Positions 12,885-25,433 of a stretch of DNA of 64,000 bases are shown here, one piece after another. Location of the stretch: contig OZ023267.1 of assembly GCA_964006375.1 (NCBI GenBank), forward strand, positions 13,984,846-14,048,845, given 5' to 3'. Position 1 is the stretch's first letter. Each line of letters opens with the position of its first letter. The notes below the pieces were generated by a model. That model was not told where the DNA came from. It did no database searches and saw only the letters and a list, made by a program, of their open reading frames with translations. Source of the stretch: Tillus elongatus (Eukaryota; Arthropoda; Insecta; Coleoptera; Cleridae). Both the position numbers and the translations under genes were made by a program.

Positions 12885-13539
12885 AAAGAAATTAAATAGC
12901 AAGCATTGACTAACAATAGAAACGACAAAACAGACAGGACGGTCGAAACCGTGTATGTTAGGCAGAAATGGTACGTTATCTGCAGAAGGTATTATTGACT
13001 AATAGGTATTTATAAAGACGAAATCTGCTCGTTATGATTATTAAACTAGGAGAACAGGAAATGTAATGGTAAGTGGCCTCACGTTATAAAGGTGATGAAT
13101 GTAGCAGGAGACCACGTAAGGCACGTAAAAAGAAATGTTGCATGGAAATTTCAAGTAATTTGTTAGGTCACATAAATAAAAGTTACATAGAGAGCGAGCA
13201 TTGACTAACAGTGTAAATTAAAGGTACAATCATAGCAAATGGACACACGATGCCTAGTAAGAGGATGCTTCTACAATTTTCATTGTCGATATAACAGACT
13301 AGTGAGCTTTGCAAATGAATCATAAAGAAGAAAGAGAGAAAAATAAACCGAAAGTTAAGCTACAGGAACGTCTTATGCGGTGGAATACAAGTAGGTTTTT
13401 GTAGGGTGATACGTATGTAAAATAGTATAGCAGTAGCAGTAAGAGTAAGCAAAGCGTCATGTTAAGAGTAAAGACTGTAACAGCGGTGTTCGGTAACAGC
13501 AAATTTTAGGAAGAAACTATTGACTTTTAATAATAACAA
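12885..13539. other. Unannotated stretch
   Basis: No gene supported. The phrase GCATTGACTAACA occurs twice (about 12903 and 13200), suggesting an old internal duplication or dispersed repeat. Confidence 0.4.
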
Positions 13540-13590
13540 TAGACTAAAAACAATGCGAGTTGTAAGAAAAATAGAAATGATCTGGAACAA

Positions 13591-13682
<92 letters not shown>

Positions 13683-13722
13683 AGATCTCCTCATTAGCGA
13701 TTTTTTTTAATTCGCTAAAAAC
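13540..13722 (+). repeat. Short GGACGCAGC-family derivative with (TA)n core
   Basis: AGAAATGATCTGGAACAAAAT matches sequence just inside the 5' end of copy B. It is followed by (TA)n at 13595-13679 and the short terminal form AACAGATCTCCTCATTAGCG with an ATTCGCTAA hairpin arm. The middle of the family is deleted. Confidence 0.65.
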
Positions 13723-14769
13723 TCCACCAAAGAAATAAACCCAAATAATTTTGTATGCAAAAAATTAAACAAATAAAAGCTTCAGATGAATTGCCTATCT
13801 TTATTTTATATATATTTAGACGTCAAGTAGGCCCCGAACGAGTTATTTCTATATAATCGCAAAAACTCCCGCAAAAAACTTGGGATTTCCTACAATTCGG
13901 TAACATATTCTTGTTGTGAATATATATAAAGAAAAAGGGAAGCAGAACTGTTCAAGCCTGCGTTGTATTATTTCAGTTAAGTTCACATATAATGAGAAAA
14001 TGTAAACAATAGGACCGGGCAGCAATCCATGCCACTGAGTTAAAAACACGTTTGTCCAACAAAAAGCGAGCGCTTTCGGCCGAAAGCCAGAATAAGCTAG
14101 CAACTTTTAAAAGTTGATCCCTTTTGCCGGCTAACAGCTGAGTTACGAGTTACAATTTCCGTCCATGAAAAGGCAAACATTAATATCATTACCCCTCTTG
14201 TTGTCGACGCTCCAATTATTCATTTCTTCCTTCGTTTCTTCTGATATCGCACTTCCGTTTCTAACATTTAACGTTTATCATCTTCCTGCATTCACACGGG
14301 AAAGCGAACCTAACAAATGTGTATCAAGTATGAAAAAGGAAAGGCAGCGCGATTTGAGCGATCGCGCATTAAGACATTCATTTTTTTTTCAGCTAAATGA
14401 TATATTAAGTTGCTCAACACGACAGCTTGTAGAGTAGAGGAAAAGACATCCATCATTAAAACCTCGGTGAGATTGAAAATATCCAAAGATTTGTTTGCTG
14501 CGAGAATTCGAAGCCTTTTGTTTCTATTATAAAAACGAAGCCGGTAAAATGTTTGAAATGAGAAAGAAATAAATTCTGTAATAAAAATAAGACAAACCTC
14601 TTCTTGCTGTAGTGACGATTGTTTGCTGTCAAGCTGCTGTCGTATTTTCGTGAATAAAGTGGTGTTAAAGTGGTGTGAATAAAAACAGGCCAAGCAGTCA
14701 GCATTTAAAAGAAGAATCACTTCTGGTGTGCTACATTCACAACTATTATCCGTAGCTCCAATCTGTATG
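13723..14769. other. Unannotated stretch
   Basis: Two overlapping reading frames (14165-14437 plus; 14310-14816 minus) exist but neither resembles a known protein, and they contradict each other. I see no supported gene. Confidence 0.4.
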
Positions 14770-14905
14770 CAGTGACGAACAACACACAACCTGTGCAAAA
14801 GCTGTCTGGAGCACAAAGAACAATGACCTTCAGAGTCTGTAGCGCATACAGAACCAGTTCAGAAAATGCGACTGCAGTCATTGCAGGAATACCACCTTTT
14901 TCATA
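14770..14905 (+). pseudogene. R1-like LINE fragment
   Basis: About 45 codons matching the region after RT of R1-clade LINEs: VQKLSGAQRTMTFRVCSAYR followed by a VIAGIPPF motif. The same block is present on the opposite strand in the R1-like element at 49.6-50.7 kb. No other part of an element is seen here, so it is a small relic. Confidence 0.7.
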
Positions 14906-15546
14906 TGGTCATCCGACGCATAATAAAGATAAAGGAAAGAAAGGAAATAGTTCAAAGAGTTCAAAATTATCCAAAAAACCGTCCCTATAACAAAGGAGAG
15001 CTAGGTAAGAAGCAAGGAGAAATATGCAAGGAATTTCTCCCACACTCGCTCCCAAACCTCTACTCTCACAGTAAGACGGGAGATGTAGGACAAACGCGAG
15101 GGAAGGGAAGAAGAGAATGAAAAAAATGCAGCCCTTGCTATGAAGCAACGTTAACGCAGTCGCATGGTTTGGGGTGATGCGACTGGCCACTTACTTTCGT
15201 TAGTCTATACGGGCCACAATTACCGCTTAGAAAAAAAAAGGCGAGCAGCCAAGTTGGTCGCGTGAGTAGCCTACAGAGTTGCATATTGTCACGTGACATA
15301 TATTTCTATTAACTATAGTAGTTCGCAGAGTGTATATGACGTCATATTGTACAGTCCCATTGAGGAAATGAAAAAATCGAATTTTGATTGAAAACAGCCT
15401 TCTTGTGACCTTCATATTCACTTCATCAAACTTGACGAACACAATATTTAATCCTTTTTTTTCCTGCAAATTTAACTAGCGCCCAGTCACACGTGGTTTT
15501 GTTTTGGGTTCTTTTGTTTTATTTTCGGCTTTAGTCATAGTAGTAT
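14906..15546. other. Unannotated stretch
   Basis: No supported feature. A minus-strand 93-codon frame (14909-15190) has no recognisable domain. Confidence 0.4.
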
Positions 15547-17323
<1,777 letters not shown>

Positions 17324-17577
17324 TCTTTATTTATTATCTTTCTTCTGTCAAAATTTTTACCAGCTATTTGCTGTAGTTTTTCTAAAACTTCAGTTCCAGT
17401 TATTACTTCTGATCCGCTGACAGTTCTTCTTTCGGTTTGGTTTGGTCGTCACTATTTTAATTCCGTTATTGTTGACAAATGTACTTATTTTTATTCTTAC
17501 CCCCAACACGCACTGACCACAACTAACCTTATACAATCAATAACTAAAGCTATAAAGTTCCTAATCTACATACCACC
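17324..17577. other. Downstream flank of the acid phosphatase gene
   Basis: Separates the repeat from the stop codon of the acid phosphatase (17578-17580). It must carry the 3' UTR and cleavage site of that minus-strand gene, but I could not fix a polyadenylation signal. Confidence 0.4.
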
Positions 17578-18576
17578 TTAATTTAAAAAGTAACCGAGTT
17601 TTAAACAAATTAATGAGATTAAAGCAGCTCCACAAATAGCTATGATTGGCAGAGAAACTTCAATGCAGATAGTCCAATAGTCAAGCTCCAAACAGTTTTT
17701 GTGCCACTGATCTTTGGTGATCGTCAGTGGTTCTAACATATTAAGAAATTTATAAAGTTCACAATTAAATTCACAATGTCTAAACGTGATTTTGTGAAAT
17801 GTACTATAGTTTTTGTATAAAATATTGACATAATATTTACTGCCATTTTGTCGAAGTTCAAAAAGGATTGCACTTGCATACTTGGGCAGGCTAAAATTAA
17901 GGGCACCCGCAGCACTGAGGATGTTATACATAACGACATCGTGGCCAGAGTAGAGTTTCATTTTATAACAATCTCTTGTTTCATTGTGGCTGCAATTCAT
18001 AAAGAAATGTTTGACTTCTTGAAAGAATGGACCAGATTTAAAACGTATCAATTCGTCTGTAGCTGATGTAGAATAATATGCCATTCTTGCCCAGTACTGC
18101 AAAGGATTAGGAAAAACCTGTTTGGTCCATAAAGGCAGCGATAGATTGTGTTCATTTTCAATCAACAACGTGTCATGTACGTAAGCAAGTGATTGTATAT
18201 TATTAATGTTTGTTCTCATATGTTTTGACGTGTAAGCAAGTAAGCTTAGAACCTCAGCACTTTTAAAAGGAGTGGTGTCTAGCACTTTGTTGACAAGTCT
18301 GTCATACTTGCTGCAAAATACTTCTGCTCTTAGTAGAATATCTTCTGCATCTGGTATTGTGTGTATTGGTATGGGCTGCCATAATAACGAATCATTCCAT
18401 ATTTGGTCTTCAGTAGGTGGATAAAGGCCGGCTAAATTGGTGGCTGCCGACATAATAGTCCTATCCCTGTTACTAGATAAAACGTAAATGTCCTTGTGGT
18501 TGTATTTTTTTGGAAGAAAACCGTCATATTGGCTACGCAGCCATTGGCCTAGTTCATAGGTTTGAATTTTACCTTG
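17578..18576 (-). CDS. Histidine acid phosphatase, terminal exon
   Basis: A 332-codon exon plus stop, beginning after a CTAG acceptor at 18577-18580. It joins in phase 0 to the exon at 20665-20766. It begins QGKIQTYELGQWLR, continues with SSNRDRTIMSA (the conserved Arg loop of the family) and reaches the catalytic His-Asp pair in YSGHD, residues 246-247 of the visible chain. Cysteines at CSHNETRDC and at CEFNC fit the disulfides of prostatic/lysosomal-type acid phosphatases. Several NxS/T sites suggest a glycosylated lumenal or extracellular enzyme. A hydrophobic segment near LPIIAICGAALISLICL closes the chain, as in membrane-anchored members. The family hydrolyses phosphomonoesters at acidic pH by a phosphohistidine intermediate. 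Packing all of this into one exon is unusual. No frameshift or stop is seen, so the gene is likely functional. Confidence 0.93.
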   Translation of the reverse strand, partial: QGKIQTYELGQWLRSQYDGFLPKKYNHKDIYVLSSNRDRTIMSAATNLAGLYPPTEDQIWNDSLLWQPIPIHTIPDAEDILLRAEVFCSKYDRLVNKVLDTTPFKSAEVLSLLAYTSKHMRTNINNIQSLAYVHDTLLIENEHNLSLPLWTKQVFPNPLQYWARMAYYSTSATDELIRFKSGPFFQEVKHFFMNCSHNETRDCYKMKLYSGHDVVMYNILSAAGALNFSLPKYASAILFELRQNGSKYYVNILYKNYSTFHKITFRHCEFNCELYKFLNMLEPLTITKDQWHKNCLELDYWTICIEVSLPIIAICGAALISLICLKLGYFLN

Positions 18577-18676
18577 CTAGAACAAAAGACAAAAAGTTAG
18601 TAACTATATTAAGACAATGCCTTACAAAAATATACTAGATATTAACAAAAAATTGACAGCCGTTGTGAAACATGTT

Positions 18677-18716
18677 TTTAGCGATTTTTTTTTAATTCAC
18701 TAATGAGGAGATCTGT

Positions 18717-18783
<67 letters not shown>

Positions 18784-19090
18784 ACCGATAACTTCAAAAA
18801 TAATGGACAGATCTTAATCAAATTTGGTGAGTACCTTCCTTTTGCAAGTGGCTTATATAGGTTCGTTAGACAGGAAAATCAGACTAGGTTTTCCCGGGAA
18901 ATTTTGTATTTTCTTTTAAAAAAAATATCTCCGTAAATAACAAAGTAAGGGCAACCAAATTTGGTACGCGTGTTTTTATTATACAGAGTAAACTCTGTAC
19001 CAAAATTTACGTCTTTATCTTTAAAGACAACTATGGGCAGTTAAAGAAACAAATTTTGGAGTTTTCCTCAAAACGTCAAAATTGGCAATG
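18677..19090 (-). repeat. GGACGCAGC-family element in the acid phosphatase intron
   Basis: A short-form terminal hairpin (TTTTTAGCG...TTCACTAA) and GAGGAGATCTGTG are followed by (TA)n at 18720-18780, then CCGACCGATAACTTC and the body. The GGACGCAGC end is lost. It lies in the intron between the two recognised exons. Confidence 0.7.
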
Positions 19091-19099
19091 TTTAGGCAA

Positions 19100-19262
19100 A
19101 GAACAAATTTATCACCAACGACTTACGACTTATGAGCCACTCTGTGATTGTCCAAATAATTTTATAAGATGAAGCTCAAGACACCATACACAATTTTTTC
19201 TTGTATCTTGTATAGTAACGAATGTGTTAAGCTTTACCATAGAAATGCGTCACCTTGTATAT
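19100..19262 (+). mobile_element. MITE-like element, copy 3
   Basis: Matches 3995-4200: CACCAACGACTTA near the left end, CTCAAGACACC in the middle and CACCTTGTATATA at the right end. It is intronic and non-coding. Confidence 0.5.
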
Positions 19263-19589
19263 ATGTACACTTAAACTAATTCCGGATATGAATTCTAGGG
19301 GGACTAGTTTGCACACATTTAAAGAAAGTCGCGGTCTCCTCATTAACGAATTTTTTCCACGAAAATTAGCTAAAAATTATGGACCATTAAACCATAAATT
19401 TAACTGAAACTACTGCCAAAGCATCAGAGAAAGAATCTATTTGAAATGAGTTTTCTGGAAATATTTTAGTAAAATGAAGGACAATGACGGTTGAAGCTGA
19501 AACTTATGGGTTTGTAAAACACTCTACATAAGCTATATTCGTTTGAGGTCCTTTGCCTAAATGTTGCCAGTTTTGACGTTTCAAATCGC

Positions 19590-20114
19590 GACTTTTTGAA
19601 AAAAAAAACAACTTTTTTTCTTTAAATGTCTATAACTGTTTTGTCTTTTAACTTACACCTAAAATTTGGTGTACCAGTACACTTGGAAAACCCAAATCAC
19701 CATAACACGTCTTTTAGAAGACCTGACAGTCGTTTCACTAACAAGGTTAGCGTCATCAGAGGATGATGCTTGTTAGTAAAACAATTGTCAGGTCTTTAAA
19801 AGACATGTGTTGTGGTAATTTGCGTTCTCCAAGTGTACTTATCAGTGCTCACGACAGGTTTCAATCGTCACTTAGTGAATTTTGGTGTATAGTTTACTTT
19901 TATATGATACAAACAAGGATACCAAATTTGGTTGCCCTAACTTTGTTATATCCGGAGATATAAAAATTTTCCGAAAGAAAACTCAAAATTTTCTGAGAAA
20001 ACCTTGGCCGATTTTCTTGGATAACGAACATCTCCAAGCCACTTGCAAAGGCAGGGTACTCACGGAATTTGATCAAAATCGGCCCATTATTTTTTGAGTT
20101 AACTGTGTGATACG

Positions 20115-20196
<82 letters not shown>

Positions 20197-20285
20197 AGGC
20201 CTAGTTCGCGTTCATTTAAAGAAACTTTTTCAAAATTCAAGAGTCGTGATCTCCTAATTAGTGACTTTTTTTAAAGAAAACTAAA
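19590..20285 (+). repeat. GGACGCAGC-family element with an inverted-repeat insertion
   Basis: The family body (CCGATTTTCTTGGATAACGAA, about 20010), a (TA)n core at 20119-20194, then GGAGGCCTAGTTCGCG and the terminal ATTAGTGACTTT. An inverted repeat of another family sits at 19676-19860. It lies in the acid phosphatase intron. Confidence 0.65.
19676..19860. repeat. Inverted repeat with hammerhead-like core
   Basis: Two arms of about 85 bases: AGTACACTTGGAAAACCC at 19676 and the inverse TTCTCCAAGTGTACT near 19842. On the minus strand, 19722-19763, the left arm reads CTGATGA, a GCTAAC/GTTAGT stem, then GAAAC and TGTC. This is the order of a hammerhead ribozyme, with one extra C before the stem. 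Related copies lie at 20330, 37330 and 56830. Confidence 0.6.
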
Positions 20286-20329
20286 GGGCTAAAGGACTAC
20301 CTCAAATGAAGAAACTGTTTATTTATCCC

Positions 20330-20450
20330 TCCAAAGACGCTAACTTTGTTAGAGAAACGATCGTCAAGTTTGAAAGCTGTATATTCTGATGAACTGGGTT
20401 CTCCAAACTGAACTTATCAGTGCTCATCACAGTCTCTAATCTATAGTCAT
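20330..20450 (+). repeat. Copy of the hammerhead-like repeat family
   Basis: GCTAACTTTGTTAGAGAAACG at about 20339, then ATCGTCAAG and, further on, TGGGTTCTCCAAACTGAACTT. The CTGANGA core is lost (CCAAAGAC is present instead), so it would not self-cleave. Confidence 0.55.
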
Positions 20451-20664
20451 TTGTCTACCTCAAAGACAATTTGCTTGAAGTACAGTGTGGAAAACTACAA
20501 TCTAAATTTCCATAACCTGGCGAAAGATATTGACCCATCAAGGTGGCTTGTGAAAAATGTTTTGTTCACGTTCTTATCAAGCTATCCATGGTAGACCTAT
20601 ATCCATTTTGGTGTGGGCTTAACATAGATAAAATTTATTTATATTTGTATAATTAATTATTTAC

Positions 20665-20766
20665 CGCTGTTAACTCTCCTAAACCTTGGGGCCAATAAAT
20701 ATTTTCGTCATTATAAGGGTCGCCGGGATACATTACTGCTGGCGTTCGTGCACCATGCCGATGAAT
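20665..20766 (-). CDS. Histidine acid phosphatase, exon with RHGxRxP motif
   Basis: Exactly 34 codons between a TAG acceptor (20767-20769) and a GTAAAT donor (20659-20664), read on the minus strand. The exon begins IHRHGARTPAVMYPGDP and ends PQGLGELTA. RHGARTP is the phosphate-binding motif of the histidine phosphatase superfamily, branch 2, and supplies the catalytic His. The next exon continues in phase as QGKIQTYELG, matching the family's usual G-x-LT-x-x-G-x-x-Q/E order. The upstream exon, which should encode a signal peptide and the strand before IHRHG, is not identifiable in the sequence to the right. The intron to the next exon is 2,088 bp and full of repeats. Confidence 0.92.
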
Positions 20767-20805
20767 CTAAAAAGAAGAAATATAACCTTAGTAAAATTAT
20801 AAAAA

Positions 20806-20960
20806 AGTCTGAACGCAGCAAATGCGTTATGGTTGCATAAAAATGTTTTTAATAACAAATATGTCTTTTTAATTAAAGCAGGCATCAAATTTGGTTACTA
20901 GTATAACCTTTATAGTAGAAACAATGTCTCGTATTTCTTCAAATAAGCTTTTCGACAAAA
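20806..20960 (+). repeat. Fold-back family 5' end, partial
   Basis: GTCTGAACGCAGCAAATGCG at 20806, followed by AATAACAAATATGTC and the AAACAATGTC block shared with 3657-3946 and 50768-50995. Only one end is present. Confidence 0.55.
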
Positions 20961-21049
20961 CAGTTTTTTGCATGAAAATTTACAAACAATTTTTTCACAA
21001 AAATCCGTTTTAATTTCGTTCGATCACAGACCGCCGGAGCAGTCGGAAC

Positions 21050-21535
21050 TGAGAGGACAGCCGGATCCCACTCACATTACGGCCTCCGGTTACCTGTGGA
21101 CTGTTCAGGCCTAACTGACAGGCCTGCCTGTACGTGCGTGACGTCCTTTTGAGGCAGGCAAAACTGTTTCTTAAATTGAACAGGAATGACTTGAAAATAA
21201 TAAAACGACTTTTCACAACTTTTGGGTTGCTGGGGTTGGAAAAAAGGGCCCATTGTGGCCTACTTGCTTGACGTTAGCCTCCCCACCACTGCTCCTACTA
21301 ATACTTTTCACAGAACACCTGGTAAGGTATCACCTTGTGAAGATACGTAAGGCGGACAGTAAAGTCTACAGGTTGGAGATACTGTACTGAAGCAGCAGAA
21401 ACAACAGAACACTTGCTATGTAACTGTATGGCCCAGTTCTGCAAAAGGCTCAATTACCTTGGACAGGTTACCCTCTCACTTCAGGAAATAGGTAAAATAG
21501 CCCCCAAAAAGAGAATTAAAAAGTCTGAAGCTAAG
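21050..21535 (+). pseudogene. LINE C-terminal remnant with Cys-His cluster
   Basis: A short frame at about 21390-21470 reads CTEAAETTEHLLCNCMAQ, the CxxC-like/H..C cluster at the C-terminus of R1/I/Jockey-type LINE polyproteins. Preceding sequence (GGTTACCTG...GTACGTGCG) is less AT-rich than its surroundings but frameshifted. No RT is present. It is a relic. Confidence 0.6.
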
Positions 21536-21602
21536 AGGACAAAGGCCTATACGACTGATTAAACAATCTACAATCTACAACCTACAACAGACGATCTACA
21601 GT

Positions 21603-21604
<2 letters not shown>

Positions 21605-21692
<88 letters not shown>
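21605..21692. repeat. (TA)n array
   Basis: Pure TA dinucleotide repeat of 88 bp. No GGACGCAGC-family flank is recognisable on either side, unlike most arrays in the window. Confidence 0.95.
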
Positions 21693-21697
<5 letters not shown>

Positions 21698-22964
21698 TAT
21701 TTGTTCAGAGAACAGGATATGTCTCCAGAGGGGCCGTAATAAACGTACAAACATAATTGTTAAAAACACTAAAATAATAATTGAAAGTAGTTCAGTTTAA
21801 TTCTTGAAGCAAGGAATGTAAATAGTGCAATTAATTAGAGGTCAGCATTGTATGGATTGACATTGAAATTATCACATTCAGTATGTAAACAATAAACAAA
21901 GCAAAGTTGCAAGATATCCAGGAATGTTTCAGTCAGCAATTCGGAAGGTCGGAAAACTAACGAAGAATCAAATAAGTGTTATTGTTTTGTAAATATAAAT
22001 GAGATTCATTTAGTCAGAGTAAGAATCGGTTAATTAAATAAGTTTTTACAATGTAGTCGGTTAATTTAGTTTGCTTCAGATATAACGCCGCAATTTTTAT
22101 AATTTAAATTATGTAAACAATACTGTTGAATTAAAATTCATCATGTCAATATCTACGTAAGTTCTTTCATTTTGTTAGTTATATAATAATTATTACTATT
22201 AAGTTTGTGAATTAACCTCGTTAACAATATACCGTTATCTATGTCTATATATGTGCTTATAGTTCGACGATTCCCTATAATTATCCTCCGCTTCCTTAAC
22301 ATATTAGAAGTCTAACAATAAAACCACAAATACCCTATAAATAAATACTCGAAACTAAGACTCCATTTTTCAGGTGACCCCATAAAAATGTCGCACGCGT
22401 TTAAATTAGGCGATTGAGCTGTCGACCCTATTTATCCCCAACGTCCAACGCATCTGTTCAGGAAACCGCGATTTAAGAAATGTTGGACTTAAGAACCAAA
22501 ATAAGAAGGTGCTTCATATTGCTGGAATCATACATTTTAATAGTCACCAAAGCAATTTTAAGGTTCTGGAACGACACTAATTTTAGATATTTTTCTGGTG
22601 TCAAATTTTCTTCGATAAAGAATAGTCTAATCAACTAAAGACGTATGTTGGTCCGGTCGATAAAAAGAGCTACACAAGACGATCCCGCACTAAACGTTCT
22701 TAGCGCCGTAGAATTGATTAATTATTAGTTATTAATTTTTATAATAAAAACGTGGTTTTATAATTTTTTTTTCAAAAGTTTTGTTATCCAACCTCACTAT
22801 AATTTGATGACATGTTTACAAAATAATTCGTAGATTCCAAAATAAATAGTTTTTCATTTTAAAGAGGTTGGTTGTTACCAATTTGGCCATTTAAGCTGGC
22901 GAAAAATTGCAAGGTCGCACACAGAACTTATACTTATACTTCATTGCAGACAATAATTATAAGA
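21693..22964. other. Unannotated AT-rich stretch
   Basis: No coding, RNA or repeat call is supported in this 1.3-kb segment. It may be unique intergenic sequence upstream of the acid phosphatase gene and could hide its first exon or promoter, but no signal peptide frame was found. Confidence 0.4.
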
Positions 22965-23315
22965 ACCTCGGTGGTTCAGGGGTAAGAACGTGTGCCTCTG
23001 AACCGAAGGGTCCTGGGTTCGATCCCAGGGTACTCCTTTCACTTTTTCAGTACAAACTGTAAAGTAACATCAACCGAGGTTTTGGCATTGTATCTGAGCA
23101 AGCTGAATGTCTGCACGTTCCTCCCTTTGGAGGGGGGGTAAAGTCGTCGGTCCCGTGTCCATGCGATGGTGGGCACGTTAAAGATCCCTACCCTCCTTAC
23201 AGAAAGGCTGGGGTTCGGCAAAATTTCCAGGATAGTGAGGTGAAACTGCTCCCTGGCGTCGGTGATTGGCCATAGTCGCAGAAATAGGCCGACGTTAAAG
23301 AAACAAAAACACAAA
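22965..23315 (+). mobile_element. tRNA-derived SINE, copy 1
   Basis: The head is tRNA-like: A box TGGTTCAGGGG at 22974-22984 and B box GTTCGATCC at 23019-23027, with a T-arm CCTGGGTTCGATCCCAGG. The tail carries GTCTGCACGTTCC, GTCCCGTGTCCATGCGATG, GCACGTTAAAGATCCC and CTCCCTGGCGTCGG, and ends in an A-rich AAACAAAAACACAAACAC. Related tails lie at 41.9 kb (plus) and 27.8 kb (minus). SINEs are transcribed by RNA polymerase III and moved by a partner LINE; the partner is unknown here. Confidence 0.82.
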
Positions 23316-24049
23316 CACAATAATTATACAGCGTATCACAAATATAAAAGCGTTAGATTGTGCATATTTAAGGATACAATTTTAATGATATATAACGGCC
23401 TAATAAAATAATAAATTACCAAGAATTCATAATATGATATCGGTTTCCAATCATCAAATATCTTTGCAGTTATCTTTCTTAGAGACATTAAAATAAAGCT
23501 TTCTTTTAAATTTTGACCTAAAGTGTTTTAATTAATTAACAAACAATCCGGTTGCGAACTACACTTAATTGCTGCATCGAGAAAAAAATACAAAATGATT
23601 TTATCATGAAGGTAAGCGAGGTATGGAGAACAACTTACCATGTAATTTCTGCTTTGTGGAGAAAATATTAGGGTTAATTAAATTTGCCCTGGTTACACAA
23701 TTATGTAGTGTATACTTTTCAAACAATGTTTCCGCAAACATTAAAGAATGATATACTCCTTAAACTGGAGGCTTTTCCAGCATTTGACAGTAGCAAAATA
23801 CGTGACCTAGTTACTGCATGACACATTCTAATTAACCTGTTCGGCCCGGCAAAAGGAAATTGGAGGACCTGTCTCAAGGCACTTCAATTTATATCATTTT
23901 AAACGCAGTGAAAAGTCACCATCATTTGGATACTAACCCTGCGCGCATATTAATACTATTTGTAGTAGCAATAAAATAATAGTAATAATAATAATAATCG
24001 GTATAGTAATAATTATAATCAGTTCCACACGAATGCCTTATAAGTTTGC
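23316..24049. other. Unannotated stretch
   Basis: AT-rich sequence with short AAT/TAA runs near 23970-24000 and no supported gene. Confidence 0.4.
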
Positions 24050-24607
24050 TGACGATCTATAAGATCGATACTTATATACTCTCTATACCTTATATACTTC
24101 ACAAATAAGGCCAAACTTCGAATACCGCTCCCACATCTGGGGTGCCGCTGCCGCTTCTACACTCGCTATCCTGGACTCCATTCAGAAAAGAGCTATACGT
24201 TTCATCGGTGAGCCTACTCTCACCCAAAAGCTGCCATCCTTTGCCCAACGACGTGCCGTTGGTGATCTCTCTCTCTCTCTCTCTCTTTTATAGATATCTG
24301 CAGGGGCACTGCTCAGAGAAGCTTTCTTCCATAGTTCTTCCACCTGCTGCCCCCAATAGATCTACCAGGGAAACAGAGCGAATGCACCCTTTTACTGTCC
24401 AGGTCACCAGACATAGAACATCTTGTTATGCCCGCTCTTTTGTTCCTAGGACTTCCAAGTTGTGGAATTCCTTTCCGGCACATGTTTTTCCTTCTTCTCC
24501 GAACCACCAAACCTTCAAGTCCAGAATTAACAAGTTGCCTCTTTCCTCCTAGTCGACACCCACAGTACGATAGTATCTTGGCTGTGAGGCCTCGTGGTGT
24601 GTTGATG
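24050..24607 (+). pseudogene. C-terminal fragment of the Jockey/CR1-like LINE, plus strand
   Basis: A 5'-truncated copy covering only the post-RT domain: GDLSLSLSF (with a (TC)n expansion at 24266-24290 that shifts the frame), HPFTVQVTRHRTSCYARSF and FKSRINKLPLSS. It ends with CTCGTGGTGTGTTG at 24593-24606, as in the copies at 9955 and 59690. It abuts the R4-like LINE that starts at 24608. Confidence 0.87.
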
Positions 24608-24909
24608 AAATCAAAAAAAATACTAAGGTTCCTTGAACATACAATATCTACCTGGAGAACAAAACTTCAGGTAAGGGTACAAACGGGTGATAACATCGTA
24701 ACCAGCACTATGCCAATTAGAAGAGGTATATTTCAAGGCGACTTGCTAAGCCCATTGTGGTTCTGCCTCGCATTGAATCCACTATCAAATCGCCTAAACT
24801 CCACCAGATATGGCTTCAGTGTAAAAAGCAATGGCAGGGAGCAAATAAGGCTAAATCATCTGTTGTATATGAATGATCTCAAGCAAATCGTTGCTCTCCA
24901 GCAAAAATG

Positions 24910-25240
24910 TTTTTACTCACTGCAAGAATTTTTAGCAGAGTGGAGGAGATTTCCTGTGTGTAACTTGATTTTAGGATTTCATGAAGTTTAATAAATTATT
25001 TTTTTATGTATTATTTGTGCAACGTGTGCGGGCTTGTTGCCTATTGGCGCTTAGTCTGTTTAATCTGTGATAACTTCGCATTTGTGTTTTTTATCTGTTT
25101 TTTGTATTTTTCTGTGTTTATTGCAGATCTTTTGTAATGGTTTTCACACATATTTTAAGTCTTATTATGTATTTTAATGACGAACACATCTGCCTTTGTA
25201 CAGCAGCTAAGTGGAATAAAAACTATCTATCTATCTAATG
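24910..25240 (+). mobile_element. 5'-truncated LINE tail with (CTAT)n end inserted in the R4-like LINE
   Basis: Interrupts the R4-like frame between NHLLYMNDLKQ and FSKDIDMPFG. It starts with the end of an unrelated frame stopping near 24990, continues with 3'-UTR-like T-rich sequence and ends GGAATAAAAACTATCTATCTATCTAAT, a short microsatellite tail as in CR1/L2-type LINEs. The host frame resumes at about 25240. Confidence 0.6.
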
Positions 25241-25433
25241 GCCTCCACAAAGAACCACTTGGAATAACAGCTAAAAATCGTGAAAGGGTTTTCCAAAGAT
25301 ATTGACATGCCGTTTGGGCTTGGCAAATGTCGCACCTTAACTGTAGTCATGGGAAAGATACAACCAGCTGTATATGAAATGCAGAATGGCCAGCAAATTG
25401 CCTCTATGGATGTAGAAGAGTGTTATAAATAAC

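Noticed and set aside
14310..14816. 168-codon minus-strand frame
   Set aside because: Overlaps a conflicting plus-strand frame, has no recognisable domain and lies in AT-rich intergenic sequence next to an R1 relic.
22974..23027. Functional tRNA gene
   Set aside because: Perfect A and B boxes but followed by a SINE tail found at two other loci; the acceptor arm is not convincing.
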